Shown piece after piece: positions 24,232 to 32,903 of a DNA stretch of 33,894 bases. The notes under the pieces are model-generated. The model saw only the letters and a list, made by a program, of their open reading frames with translations, had not been told where the DNA came from and did no database searches. Numbering within the stretch: position 1 is the stretch's first letter; each line of letters begins with the position of its first letter. Position numbers and translations under genes: made by a program. The stretch lies in assembly GCA_900769745.1 (NCBI GenBank), contig CAAGHX010000232.1, forward strand, positions 1 through 33,894. Direction: 5' to 3'. The DNA comes from an uncultured Alistipes sp. (GTDB lineage: Bacteria > Bacteroidota > Bacteroidia > Bacteroidales > Rikenellaceae).

Positions 24232-24254
24232 TGTGTGTATCTATTTTGTCGTTA

Positions 24255-25067
24255 TTATTCCTCTTTCTTATTCTTTTCGATGTACTTCTTAGCCACCTCG
24301 GCTGCGTTGTCGAGCTCCTCCTTATACTTCGACTCGGGGTACTCCATCACGAAGCTATAATATGAGTCGAGCATTGTCATATAACGCTCCAGACGCTTTG
24401 CCTCGACAGAGCTATCGGCAAACTTATATCCCGACATTACGATGTAGTACATCAAATCCTCGCGGCGGTGCGAATTAGGATACTTCTTGAGGGCGTTTCT
24501 AAAAGCGATGATGGCAGAGTCGTAACGCTCTATTTTAAAATAGGTATAGGCGTTCAAATATGCCTTCTCGTGCAGACGCCAAGTGAGCTCTTTGGTCATA
24601 TCCAAGAAGAGTGGCAACTGAGGGCTCTCGGGATAGTGTGTCATAAAATCTGAGATGGCAGCAATAGCCAATGTTGTCTTGGTCTGGTCGCGCTCTGGTG
24701 GAGGACACATATTGTAGAGGCTGATTGCATACAACGCCTCGGCATTCTCGATGAAGACACTACGGCCGTAAGTGTGGCGGAAATCGTCGAACTGAGTTGC
24801 GGCTGGACCATACTGGTGAAGCATAAAGCTGCATCGGCCCATAAAGAAGCATACTGAATCCTCGCGTACGGTGTTTTTCACATATGGCTCACAGAACTCG
24901 AAAAGGTCATAAGCCTTAGCCCACTTCTCGGCATTATAATAGTTCAAAGCCTGCTCAAAGATGATATCGGTATCGCGAGTGTTCAAGATACGCTGAACGT
25001 TTGAACACGCACTGTGCATCATCACAAAGATGAGCAAGGCCGCAACATAAAACAATGTTTTCTTCAT
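24255..25067 (-). CDS. bamD: Outer-membrane assembly lipoprotein BamD
   Basis: BamD is the essential TPR lipoprotein of the BAM complex that inserts beta-barrel proteins in the outer membrane. The 270-residue protein has a lipobox (MMHSAC, C21), the family opening NVQRILNTRDTDIIFEQALN, and TPR-like helical repeats through about residue 245 (YYNAEKWAKAYDLFE, AIIAFRNALKKYPNSHR, YSFVMEYPESKYKEEL). The ATG at 25067 gives a proper signal peptide; the longer frame from 25106 begins at the -7 box and is rejected. It is first in the bamD-rpoZ-coaBC-recN run. Confidence 0.94.
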   Translation of the reverse strand: MKKTLFYVAALLIFVMMHSACSNVQRILNTRDTDIIFEQALNYYNAEKWAKAYDLFEFCEPYVKNTVREDSVCFFMGRCSFMLHQYGPAATQFDDFRHTYGRSVFIENAEALYAISLYNMCPPPERDQTKTTLAIAAISDFMTHYPESPQLPLFLDMTKELTWRLHEKAYLNAYTYFKIERYDSAIIAFRNALKKYPNSHRREDLMYYIVMSGYKFADSSVEAKRLERYMTMLDSYYSFVMEYPESKYKEELDNAAEVAKKYIEKNKKEE

Positions 25068-25107
25068 AATAATTCTTTTACTTCTGCTATGCAGGGTAAT
25101 AATCACG

Positions 25108-25115
25108 CAAAATTA
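25108..25115 (-). promoter_or_regulatory. -7 box of the bamD operon
   Basis: TAATTTTG on the minus strand, an exact TAnnTTTG match, giving a leader of about 33 bases. No clear TTTG is seen at -33. Between here and the terminator at 25286 the sequence shows no gene. Confidence 0.5.
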
Positions 25116-25285
25116 CACATATTTTTTTTATTAACGTCATCTAAACCGAATTATTATACCAAACTAAGTCAAAATTGGGGTTTATTCCGCAAAAACTGCC
25201 CACTCGAGGCCAAAAACAGGCTCTTCACGCCTGACTTTGCGGCAAATTCCGCCAACAACCGCCCAGCCTAAGCAAACCCGAGAAA

Positions 25286-25326
25286 TACAAAAAGAGCCTG
25301 CCCAACCACGCAGTTAGACAGACTCT
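25286..25326 (-). terminator. Terminator of the galactose/acetylesterase operon
   Basis: Minus strand: AGAGTCTG (25326-25319) pairs with CAGGCTCT (25300-25293), one G-T wobble, then a T tract (25292-25288). It lies about 200 bases after the last stop codon, beyond repeat copy B. Confidence 0.82.
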
Positions 25327-25338
25327 AAGTTTATAATA

Positions 25339-25383
25339 TTGGCTATTTTCGCCGCTGCATTAAGGCATATACAAAAGAGCCAA
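25339..25383. repeat. 11-bp imperfect inverted repeat beside repeat copy B
   Basis: TTGGCTATTTT (25339-25349) against AAAAGAGCCAA (25373-25383), 10 of 11 positions paired, with a smaller TGC/GCA palindrome in the loop. It sits between copy B and the terminator. Role unknown. Confidence 0.5.
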
Positions 25384-25395
25384 ACTCTCCAAATT

Positions 25396-25520
25396 GAAAA
25401 TTGTATAATGTGAGTTATTTTGAAGCTGCTCGCAGGGGCTGAAACCGCAGTTTACTCTGAGTAAATGAGGATTTCAGACACAAGGCAGATGCCAAAATAG
25501 CCACATTAGACGATTTTCAA
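25396..25520. repeat. Structured palindromic repeat element, copy B
   Basis: Homologue of the element at 4607-4729, same orientation. Conserved boxes: TTTGAAGCTGCTCG (25419-25432), CCGCAG (25445-25450), TGAGGA (25466-25471), AAGGCAGATGCCAAAATA (25482-25499). The stems differ from copy A but still pair: AATGTG 25407-25412 / CACATT 25502-25507; CTGAAA 25439-25444 / TTTCAG 25472-25477; TTTACT 25451-25456 / AGTAAA 25460-25465. It begins about three bases past the stop codon of the leftward acetylesterase gene. Confidence 0.85.
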
Positions 25521-25523
25521 CCC

Positions 25524-26957
25524 TTACTGGACGTCGTTCCAGTTATCAGTACGGAAAGGTACAACGGGTACGCCAAAGAGGTTAGTAAGGTTACCTGGTG
25601 CGAAGTTACGGAATGAGTAGCGTACAGCCACTGGCTCCTTCACCTCTGCGCTCCAAACTGTCACCTCGTTGTTAGCCGAGATGCTGGCCTGAGCCTTGTG
25701 GAATACCTTGTCGGCACCGGCAATCTCGAAGCCTGTTACAGGTGTACCATACCAAGGGCTGAGACCCATTGAGCAGTTGGTAATCTTAATCTTAGCCTTA
25801 CCGTCAGCGAAGCTATATGACTCTATAAGAGGCGCCTTAGGCTCGAAGCCCTTGATGCCATAAGTCTGCTCCATAGCCAACGCTGCCAAGCGCTGACCTA
25901 CCTCCAGCTTCTGTGCTGGGTGGATGCAACGCTCCTCGCCGATATCGGTTGTAGCAGCCATACCGCTGTTAGGAATCTTGCTCATAGCACGAATCTGGCA
26001 CTCCACGAAGCGTGGGTAGGCAATCTGGCGTGAGCCGCCATAGATGTAAGGGGTAATCATCACGTAGTAGAAAGGCATAGCGTTCTCCTTGTCGCCCCAA
26101 TCCTCGCGCCACTGCTTCACCATACGAGCCATCATCACGTCGTAGTGGTCGTTGTCGGCAAGGTTAGAGCAACCCTGATACCACAAGAAACCCTTAGCTG
26201 TGAAGTTGCGGATAGGCGCAATCATTGCGCAGTACAACTCCGAAGGCTTGATGTTGTGGATAGTCTGCTTCTTCTCATACTGCTCTGGAGTTACAACCTC
26301 CTTCAAGGCTGCCAAAGGCATCCACGACTCAACGCGTGTACCGCCCCAGTTAGCTGTGATGATACCGATTGGGAAGTCAACAGCGTCCTTCAAAGTAGCA
26401 GCGAAGAAGTAAGATGTAGCCGACATATCAGCCACGCTCTCAGGTGAAGAGCAGAACCACTCGCCACCAGCGCAATCTTCCATATCCTTGTCGTAAGAAC
26501 GAGCCTTCTTAACGGTGAACATACGGATACGGTTAGCATCTTTCGCAGCCGAGAGGATATAGTCGTAAGAGTGCTCAACTGGCTGACGACCAAAACCCTT
26601 CACAGGCATCTCCATATTACTCTGGCCCGATGTAACCCACACATCACCAATGAGTACGTTCTCCAACACAACCTTCTCGCCATCGCTGATAGTGATTGTC
26701 TGAGGGTCGAACGAACCCTTAGGTGTAGCCACCTTCACAGCCCAATTACCATCCTTGTCGGCAGTGGTCTGAATCTTAGCCTTGTCCCACGAGAGAGTGA
26801 TGGCAACCTTTGCATTAGCATCGGCCTTACCCCACAAATTCACGTTGCTATTCTGCTGCAACACCATGTTGCTACCCAACACCTTGGGCAACACAATCTT
26901 AGCCGAAGCACCTCCCACAAAGCACATTGCGGCGAGTAACAAAAGAAGTTTTTTCAT
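25524..26957 (-). CDS. Sialate O-acetylesterase-like SGNH hydrolase, copy 1
   Basis: This family removes O-acetyl groups from sialic acids or other sugars in the periplasm. The 477-residue protein has a signal peptide (to about residue 19, FVGGASA), an N-terminal beta-rich domain, and an SGNH/GDSL core: nucleophile block VTSGQSNMEM (S113), GIITANWGGTRVESWM, and the C-terminal Asp/His block DIGEERCIHPAQK (H346). Block III reads WYQGCSN, where Glu is usual (WYQGESN). It is the last gene of the operon, 21 bases after a clear paralogue, so the pair arose by tandem duplication. Acetyl-xylan or other acetyl-glycans are alternative substrates. Confidence 0.88.
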   Translation of the reverse strand: MKKLLLLLAAMCFVGGASAKIVLPKVLGSNMVLQQNSNVNLWGKADANAKVAITLSWDKAKIQTTADKDGNWAVKVATPKGSFDPQTITISDGEKVVLENVLIGDVWVTSGQSNMEMPVKGFGRQPVEHSYDYILSAAKDANRIRMFTVKKARSYDKDMEDCAGGEWFCSSPESVADMSATSYFFAATLKDAVDFPIGIITANWGGTRVESWMPLAALKEVVTPEQYEKKQTIHNIKPSELYCAMIAPIRNFTAKGFLWYQGCSNLADNDHYDVMMARMVKQWREDWGDKENAMPFYYVMITPYIYGGSRQIAYPRFVECQIRAMSKIPNSGMAATTDIGEERCIHPAQKLEVGQRLAALAMEQTYGIKGFEPKAPLIESYSFADGKAKIKITNCSMGLSPWYGTPVTGFEIAGADKVFHKAQASISANNEVTVWSAEVKEPVAVRYSFRNFAPGNLTNLFGVPVVPFRTDNWNDVQ

Positions 26958-26978
26958 CTTAAATTAAGTTTTATTTGG

Positions 26979-28439
26979 TTATTTAATATCATTCCACCTA
27001 TCGGTTCTAAACGGCACGGCAGGTATGCCATACATATTCTTCAGGTTGCCGCCATCGGGCACATTGTGGAAACAATAGCGCACCGCCACGGGCTGCTTCA
27101 CCTTGTCGCTCCACACCGTCACCACATCGCCTTCGACAGTAGCTTGGGCTGAGTGGAACACCTTATCGGCACCTGCAATTCTAAAGCCTGTGACCACTGC
27201 GCTATGGCGTGGTGTGAGACCATAGATTGCGTTGTTCATCTTGACCATAATGCGGCCATCCTTCACCTCGTGCGACACATACATCGGAGCTCTTGGCTCG
27301 AAGCCCTTGAAGCCATAGGTCTGCGCCAAAGCAAGTGCGGCCAAACGCTGGCCCACCTCAAACTTCTTGGCAGGGTGGACATTCGTAGCGTCGCCAATAT
27401 CGGTTGTCGAGGCCATAGCGCTGTTGGGAATCAAATCCAACGCACGCTGCTGACACTCAATAAATAGCGGCAGAGTGATATCCTTGAATGTGTTGCAATA
27501 GTAGAATGGAGCCACCATCACATAGAAGAAAGGCATCTGGTTATCCTTGTCGCCCCAATCCTCGCGCCACTGCTTCACCATACGGGCCATCATCACGTCG
27601 TAGTGGTCGATATCGCCCATATATTCGAGTCGCTGATAACCCAAGTTGGCCTCACCCTGATACCAGATAAAGCCCTTAGCCTTGAATCGGCGGATAGGGG
27701 CAATCATTCCGCAGTAGAGGTCCGATGGTTTAATCTCGTGCAGGGTGTGTTTATGCTCAATCTGCTCCTTGCTTAAAATCTCCTCCAAAGCCTTCATTGG
27801 CATCCACGACTCTATGCGCGAGCCACCCCAATCGGCTGTGATGATGCCTATCGGATAGGGCATCACCTGAGCCAGATTATAAGCAAAGAGATATGCCGTA
27901 GCCGAAGTGTTCGACACGCTTTCGGGTGCAGCCTCCTGCCACAATCCGCCAGCACAATCCCACTTCTCCTGCATATACGAGCGGTGGTTTCTCACATCGA
28001 ACATACGAATGTGATTGGCCATCTTACCCGCCTGAGTGATGAACGTGAGCGAGTTCTCGACAGGGTTGCTGTCGAAACCTGTGATGCTCATCTCCATATT
28101 GCTCTGGCCAGCGCACACCCATACATCACCCACCATCACATTCTCCAGACAGAGCTTCTCGCCATCAGAGATTGTAATAGAGTGTTTGTCGAACGAGCCC
28201 TTGGGGGTCTGCACCTTTACCGACCAGTCGCCATTTGCATCGGCCTGGGTCTTGAGCTTCGATTTCGACCACGAAACCTCCACCGTAACCTTGCGCCCAG
28301 CCTCGGCCTTGCCCCAGAGCTGCACCTCGGCGCTCTGCTGCAAAACCATATTGCTGCCCAGCACCCTCGGCAGAGTAACCTTAGCCTGCGCCACGCAACA
28401 AACGCCAATAGCAACGAGCAATAAGAAGAGTCTTTTCAT
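26979..28439 (-). CDS. Sialate O-acetylesterase-like SGNH hydrolase, copy 2
   Basis: A 486-residue paralogue of the following gene, alignable over the whole length: signal peptide (MKRLFLLLVAIGVCCVAQA), LPRVLGSNMVLQQSAEVQLW, nucleophile block VCAGQSNMEM (S113), GIITADWGGSRIESWM, WYQGEANLG with the usual Glu, and DIGDATNVHPAKKFEVGQR. A short insertion (LGYQRLEYMGDIDHYD) after WYQG accounts for most of the extra length. It follows galK by 87 bases that contain a strong hairpin. The two copies may divide acetyl positions or sugars between them; that is inference. Confidence 0.88.
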   Translation of the reverse strand: MKRLFLLLVAIGVCCVAQAKVTLPRVLGSNMVLQQSAEVQLWGKAEAGRKVTVEVSWSKSKLKTQADANGDWSVKVQTPKGSFDKHSITISDGEKLCLENVMVGDVWVCAGQSNMEMSITGFDSNPVENSLTFITQAGKMANHIRMFDVRNHRSYMQEKWDCAGGLWQEAAPESVSNTSATAYLFAYNLAQVMPYPIGIITADWGGSRIESWMPMKALEEILSKEQIEHKHTLHEIKPSDLYCGMIAPIRRFKAKGFIWYQGEANLGYQRLEYMGDIDHYDVMMARMVKQWREDWGDKDNQMPFFYVMVAPFYYCNTFKDITLPLFIECQQRALDLIPNSAMASTTDIGDATNVHPAKKFEVGQRLAALALAQTYGFKGFEPRAPMYVSHEVKDGRIMVKMNNAIYGLTPRHSAVVTGFRIAGADKVFHSAQATVEGDVVTVWSDKVKQPVAVRYCFHNVPDGGNLKNMYGIPAVPFRTDRWNDIK

Positions 28440-28481
28440 CTGTTATATAGTCACTTAATGTGTCTTGATACTATAAATGGA

Positions 28482-28511
28482 GGAGGTTGACTAACGATGT
28501 TAGCAACCTCC
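28482..28511. promoter_or_regulatory. Perfect hairpin between galK and the acetylesterases
   Basis: GGAGGTTG (28482-28489) pairs with CAACCTCC (28504-28511), and inner CTAAC (28491-28495) with GTTAG (28499-28503) around GAT; A28490 is the only bulge. No T tract follows on the minus strand, so it is more likely an mRNA-stability or partial attenuation signal than a classic terminator. Confidence 0.6.
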
Positions 28512-28526
28512 AACCATATTAATTTG

Positions 28527-29672
28527 TTAGCACTCCAACTTACGAGCACCGTCAGAGATTACAACGTCGTAAACCTTTGGCTCGTGACCATAGGCAGCGT
28601 TGAACTTCTCCTTAGCAGTTGCGATGAAGTTGTCGTAGAGCTCAGCCTTAACGAGGTTGATTGTACAACCACCGAAGCCACCACCCATGATACGAGAACC
28701 TGTCACGCCACACTCCTTAGCGATTGTAGCCAACAAGTCGAGCTCCTCGCAGCTAACCTCGTAATCCTTCGACATACCCCAGTGAGTCTCGTACATACGA
28801 GCACCGACAGTCTCCAAATCACCAGCCTCCAAAGCTGCACATACGTCCAAAACTCGCTTCTCCTCGCCAATCACATAACGAGCACGCATATAATCCTCCT
28901 CAGAGATCTGATCCTTCACAGCGTCCAACTGCTCCATTGTAGCACCACGCAAAGTCTCCTGGCCCAAGATAGATGCCACACGCTCGCAAGACTCACGACG
29001 CTTGTTGTAAGGTGAACCTACCAACTCGTGCTTAACAACTGAATCGAGCAATACCAAGCGGTAGCCAAACTTCTCAGGGTCGAATGGGAAGTACTCATAC
29101 TCAGATGAGAGGCAGTCCAAACGCATCAAGTTACCCTTCTTACCGTGAACAGATGCAAACTGGTCCATGATACCGCACTTCACACCGCAGTAGTTGTGCT
29201 CAGTTGACTGACCAATGCGAGCCAACTCAAACTTGTCGATCTTATCCTCGTTGTAGATGTGGTTCAACGCGAAAGCGAATGTTGACTCCAAAGCAGCCGA
29301 TGAAGACATACCAGCGCCGAGAGGTACATCACCGGCAAAAGCTGTATCGAAACCCTCAACCTTGCCGCCACGCTTCAAAATCTCGCGAGCAACACCGAAG
29401 ATATAGCAAGCCCAAGATGCGGCTGGCTTATCCTCCTCGTTCAAACCGAACTCTGCATAGTCCTTCAAATCAACAGAGTAGGCACGAATCTTATCTGTAC
29501 CATTAGGCTTAATCTCGGCAACCATACCCTTGTCGATAGCACCAGGGAATACGAAACCACCGTTGTAGTCGGTGTGCTCACCGATAAGGTTGATACGACC
29601 AGGTGAAGTGTACAACTCACCAGCTGCGCCGAAATGCTCGGCAAACTTCTCACGAATTAATTTAATGTCCAT
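28527..29672 (-). CDS. galK: Galactokinase
   Basis: GalK phosphorylates alpha-D-galactose to galactose-1-phosphate, first committed step of the Leloir pathway. The 381-residue protein shows the galactokinase signature SPGRINLIGEHTDYNGGF near the N-terminus, the GHMP ATP-binding motif VPLGAGMSSSAALE (about residue 115), and the C-terminal GSRIMGGGFGGCTINLV. The upstream galM-like lipoprotein makes the alpha anomer that GalK needs, so the arrangement is coherent. galT and galE are not in the window. Cytosolic, no signal peptide. Confidence 0.97.
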   Translation of the reverse strand: MDIKLIREKFAEHFGAAGELYTSPGRINLIGEHTDYNGGFVFPGAIDKGMVAEIKPNGTDKIRAYSVDLKDYAEFGLNEEDKPAASWACYIFGVAREILKRGGKVEGFDTAFAGDVPLGAGMSSSAALESTFAFALNHIYNEDKIDKFELARIGQSTEHNYCGVKCGIMDQFASVHGKKGNLMRLDCLSSEYEYFPFDPEKFGYRLVLLDSVVKHELVGSPYNKRRESCERVASILGQETLRGATMEQLDAVKDQISEEDYMRARYVIGEEKRVLDVCAALEAGDLETVGARMYETHWGMSKDYEVSCEELDLLATIAKECGVTGSRIMGGGFGGCTINLVKAELYDNFIATAKEKFNAAYGHEPKVYDVVISDGARKLEC

Positions 29673-29712
29673 AGTTTTTTATGTTTTAGTTAGTTATATG
29701 ATTTAATTACAA

Positions 29713-31716
29713 TTACAATTTCACTTTGATTGTGGTGCCCTGCTTAACCTTGAAGGTCTGAGTGCGGCCACCCTCCTCGCTTACTATCACCTGCAACTTA
29801 TCGCCCGCAACACGCTTAACGTCAACATCGAAGTTAGCGCCAAAGGCTCTGATGTTCTTCAAGTTAGCATATTCCCAATCCGATGGAATCTCAGGCTTAA
29901 GCTCGAAGCTGCGCATACCTGTTGGACGGATGCCAAACATACCCTCGGTGATGATACGGCAGTAGAGACCGCTCTCAGCCGAGAGGTGACGCTGGCGACC
30001 CTCGGGCCACGCCTCGATAGGATATGGAACGTGGTCGCCCAACAAACGGCGGTTAGAGTAATACGAAAGCTCCTTTGTCATAAAGTCAGCATAGCCAGCT
30101 GCATAGCCACCACGGAAGGCATAGAGAGTAGAGCGATCCCAGAATGTGGTGCTGTTCTGCGCTGTCAAAAGGCCATCCTTGGTGTAGAGGTCCGACTTGA
30201 ACATTGCGTTCATAGTAGCCTCGGCTCTGTCGTAGATACCCACGCACAAAGGCATACAAATCCACGAACGCAAGATGTCGTTACCCTCATAGTAACGATA
30301 TGTGTCATAACCCTTTACGTTTGCACCAAAGTGTGACTCGATGGCTGCACGCATAGCCTTTGCGCGCTTCTGGTAGTCGGCGATAACCTTTGAGCTCTTG
30401 CCAAGCTCACGACCCAAATATGCCGCAGAGATAAGAGCATCGTAATAAAGAGTCGATGTGCAGAGGTTGGCATCGCCCGCAGGGAAACGGCCCTCCAGCT
30501 CATCTCTATCCGACTTCACCACGCCCTTGTCGTTAATCTGGCGACGGCTATACTCCAAGCACCACTCGATAAGTGGCCACAACTCCTCAGCCTCGGCCTT
30601 GCTGCCACGAGTGAGGGCATAACGCGATGCACCATAGGCAATCATCGCAGCATCGCCTCTATCGCCAGCGCCGTTCCAGATGTCGATACCCTCGGCGATA
30701 ATCGAGCTTGGGATAGGCTTCCACTCGTCGTTCATAAAGCGGGCGAAGTGACGATAAGAGTTGATAGCCGACTCATTACCAACATCATAGCCCAAGAATG
30801 GGAAGAATGGGTTTACATACTCGGCCTGGTCGTTAGCCCAGATGGCTGCGTAGTAGCTCTCGCCACCAGGTGCGTGCATATAGCCACCCTTGGTCTTGCA
30901 GATGCTCTCCGAAGCACGAATCTTAGCATAACGGAACTCGGTGTCGATAACCTTATCGGGAGTCTCGAGGATGAGATTGTTGTCAACGTGAGCGATGTAG
31001 TTCATACGCTCGGCCAGCAACGCCTTCACATCGACAGATGCTGCCAAGCTCTGCTGCTCGTTGTTGATACCCTCGATAACAAGGTCAAACTCAACCTCCT
31101 CGCCTGGCTTCACGTTATATACGCCACCGCCCTTTGTGGTGCTTACAATCTTGTAAGAGCCCTTCACGCCACGAGCCGCATCGGTAGTGATTACCTGGCT
31201 GAGCTCTGGAATCTGCAAGGCGTAGGCGATGGTGCCTGTGTTGCGCAACACATAGTGCTCACACAACATCTGCTGCTCCATCGTTGGGAAGATAACTCGC
31301 TCAACCTCCAAGCCATAGGTACTTGCACGATGCTCCTCGACAACACGCATCAAGCCGTTGAGCTCAACATACTTCGTGCGGAAGAAGAGTCGGTTGTTAT
31401 TGTTGATTCTAAGCTGCGACACCACATCCAGGCCCTGACGAATCATCAGGCTGGCGTGGGTGTTATTAGGGATAGTACGCAACATAGGGAACACCAACGA
31501 GCGGTCAACCGAGAAACGGGCATACTCGTCAACACCCCAATAGAGTACCGTAGCCATCATCTTACCGCTCATCTCGACGTGGTCGCTGTGTGGCAACTTC
31601 TCCTTGCTCACCTCCATACGGATGGTCTTACCATCGGGCTGGATAGCCCAACGGTTCTGAGCCGAAGCCACACCGCACAACATCAGGGCGGCAGCTATTG
31701 CAAATATTTTCTTCAT
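29713..31716 (-). CDS. Secreted six-hairpin glycosidase-like protein, uncharacterised
   Basis: A 667-residue secreted protein (signal peptide MKKIFAIAAALMLCGVASAQ). The N-terminal third is beta-rich (about residues 20-240). The middle looks like an (alpha/alpha)6 toroid: YYAAIWANDQAEYVNPFF, GIDIWNGAGDRGDAAMIAYG, RFPAGDANLCTSTLYYDAL. The C-terminus (GMFGIRPTGMRSFELKPEIP, then a beta-sandwich) resembles the ends of GH65, GH78 or GH95 proteins. I cannot assign a GH family or catalytic acids. It lies between galM (15 bases) and galK (40 bases), in one operon with a GH2 enzyme, so a glycosidase releasing or trimming galactosides is the reasonable inference. Confidence 0.7.
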   Translation of the reverse strand: MKKIFAIAAALMLCGVASAQNRWAIQPDGKTIRMEVSKEKLPHSDHVEMSGKMMATVLYWGVDEYARFSVDRSLVFPMLRTIPNNTHASLMIRQGLDVVSQLRINNNNRLFFRTKYVELNGLMRVVEEHRASTYGLEVERVIFPTMEQQMLCEHYVLRNTGTIAYALQIPELSQVITTDAARGVKGSYKIVSTTKGGGVYNVKPGEEVEFDLVIEGINNEQQSLAASVDVKALLAERMNYIAHVDNNLILETPDKVIDTEFRYAKIRASESICKTKGGYMHAPGGESYYAAIWANDQAEYVNPFFPFLGYDVGNESAINSYRHFARFMNDEWKPIPSSIIAEGIDIWNGAGDRGDAAMIAYGASRYALTRGSKAEAEELWPLIEWCLEYSRRQINDKGVVKSDRDELEGRFPAGDANLCTSTLYYDALISAAYLGRELGKSSKVIADYQKRAKAMRAAIESHFGANVKGYDTYRYYEGNDILRSWICMPLCVGIYDRAEATMNAMFKSDLYTKDGLLTAQNSTTFWDRSTLYAFRGGYAAGYADFMTKELSYYSNRRLLGDHVPYPIEAWPEGRQRHLSAESGLYCRIITEGMFGIRPTGMRSFELKPEIPSDWEYANLKNIRAFGANFDVDVKRVAGDKLQVIVSEEGGRTQTFKVKQGTTIKVKL

Positions 31717-31731
31717 ACTCTACGGCTGGAA

Positions 31732-32871
31732 TTATTTTGTGTAGAACTTATAAACGCACACGTGAGTGTAAACCTCATCAGGATTCAACACGATTGATGG
31801 GAACTTCTCGTGGTTGATAGCATCGGGGTGCTTCTGAGTCTCCAAAGCCAACGACTCGCGATACTTGATAGGCTTGCCATACTTGCCATTGTAAGTACCC
31901 TCGAAGAAGTTACCGCTATAGAACTGCATAGCAACCTGGTCGGTAGCGATATCCATACAACGACCTGTTGATGGCTCATACAACGATGCCATAGTCATAA
32001 CCTGGCCATTATCCTCGCGTGCGAAGACCCAGTTCTGATCGTAACCCTTACCGTTAATCAACTGCTCGTGCTTCACGTCGATACGCTCGCCAATAGCGTG
32101 AGGCTCGCGGAAGTCGAATGGAGTACCCTCAACAGGCATCAACTCGCCAGTAGGGATAAGCTCGGCATCGGTTGGAGTGATGTAGTCGGCATTGATTGTG
32201 AGTATGTGGTCGGTGATTGTACCACCAGCCTCGCCCTTGAGGTTGAAGAATGAGTGGTGTGAGAGGTTGACGATAGTCTTCTTATCGGTTGTTGCGTGAT
32301 AAGTAACCTCAAACTCATTCTCAGGAGTGAGAGTATAAGTCATCTTGATATCGAGCTTACCTGGAAAGCCATCGGCACCATCCTCCGACACGAGACGCAA
32401 TGAGATAGCGTTGTCGGCTACATACTCAACATCCCACACAACCATATCGATACCCTTGTTACCGCCGTGCAGAGCGTGGCCATTGCTATTCTGTGGCACG
32501 TTATACTGCACACCGTCGAGAGTAAACATACCCTTGTTGATGCGGTTACCCACACGACCTACGGGAGCACCAAAGAAACGCTCGCCAGTGTTGTTCACAT
32601 AGCGGTCGATATTCTCATAGCCCACCACGATATCGGCCATATTACCCTCTCTGTCGGGAGTCCACAACGATACCACGCGAGCACCGAAGTTGGTAACCTG
32701 CATAGTGATTGTGCCATTTGTCAAGGTGTACAAATCGACCTTCTTGCCATCGACTGTAGTCTGGAAATTCTCACGCTTCATAAGCTCCAACTCAGAAGCC
32801 TGCTCGCCCTTCTGGCCACCACACGACGCCAACATAGCCGCCGCAGCCAACATACAAAATATCTTTTTCAT
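31732..32871 (-). CDS. galM: Aldose 1-epimerase (galactose mutarotase) lipoprotein
   Basis: Galactose mutarotase interconverts beta- and alpha-galactose. The 379-residue protein has a lipobox (MLASC, C17), so it acts outside the cytosol, as is common in Bacteroidetes. Family blocks: FGARVVSLWTPDREGNMADI, FFGAPVGRVGNRINKG, NGHALHGGNKG (substrate-binding His region), VNLSHHSFFNLKG, GYDQNWVF and QFYSGNFFEG. It sits between a GH2 enzyme (32 bases) and a glycosidase-like gene (15 bases) and upstream of galK, consistent with beta-galactose release followed by anomer conversion. Confidence 0.95.
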   Translation of the reverse strand: MKKIFCMLAAAAMLASCGGQKGEQASELELMKRENFQTTVDGKKVDLYTLTNGTITMQVTNFGARVVSLWTPDREGNMADIVVGYENIDRYVNNTGERFFGAPVGRVGNRINKGMFTLDGVQYNVPQNSNGHALHGGNKGIDMVVWDVEYVADNAISLRLVSEDGADGFPGKLDIKMTYTLTPENEFEVTYHATTDKKTIVNLSHHSFFNLKGEAGGTITDHILTINADYITPTDAELIPTGELMPVEGTPFDFREPHAIGERIDVKHEQLINGKGYDQNWVFAREDNGQVMTMASLYEPSTGRCMDIATDQVAMQFYSGNFFEGTYNGKYGKPIKYRESLALETQKHPDAINHEKFPSIVLNPDEVYTHVCVYKFYTK

Positions 32872-32903
32872 ATCTAATCTTTAATCTGTTTCTATTCTAA
32901 ATA

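Noticed and set aside
30748..31797. 349-codon open frame on the plus strand
   Set aside because: It is antisense to the six-hairpin glycosidase-like gene and the galM end; composition is leucine/valine/histidine-rich with no domain, signal or promoter. It is a by-product of codon bias.
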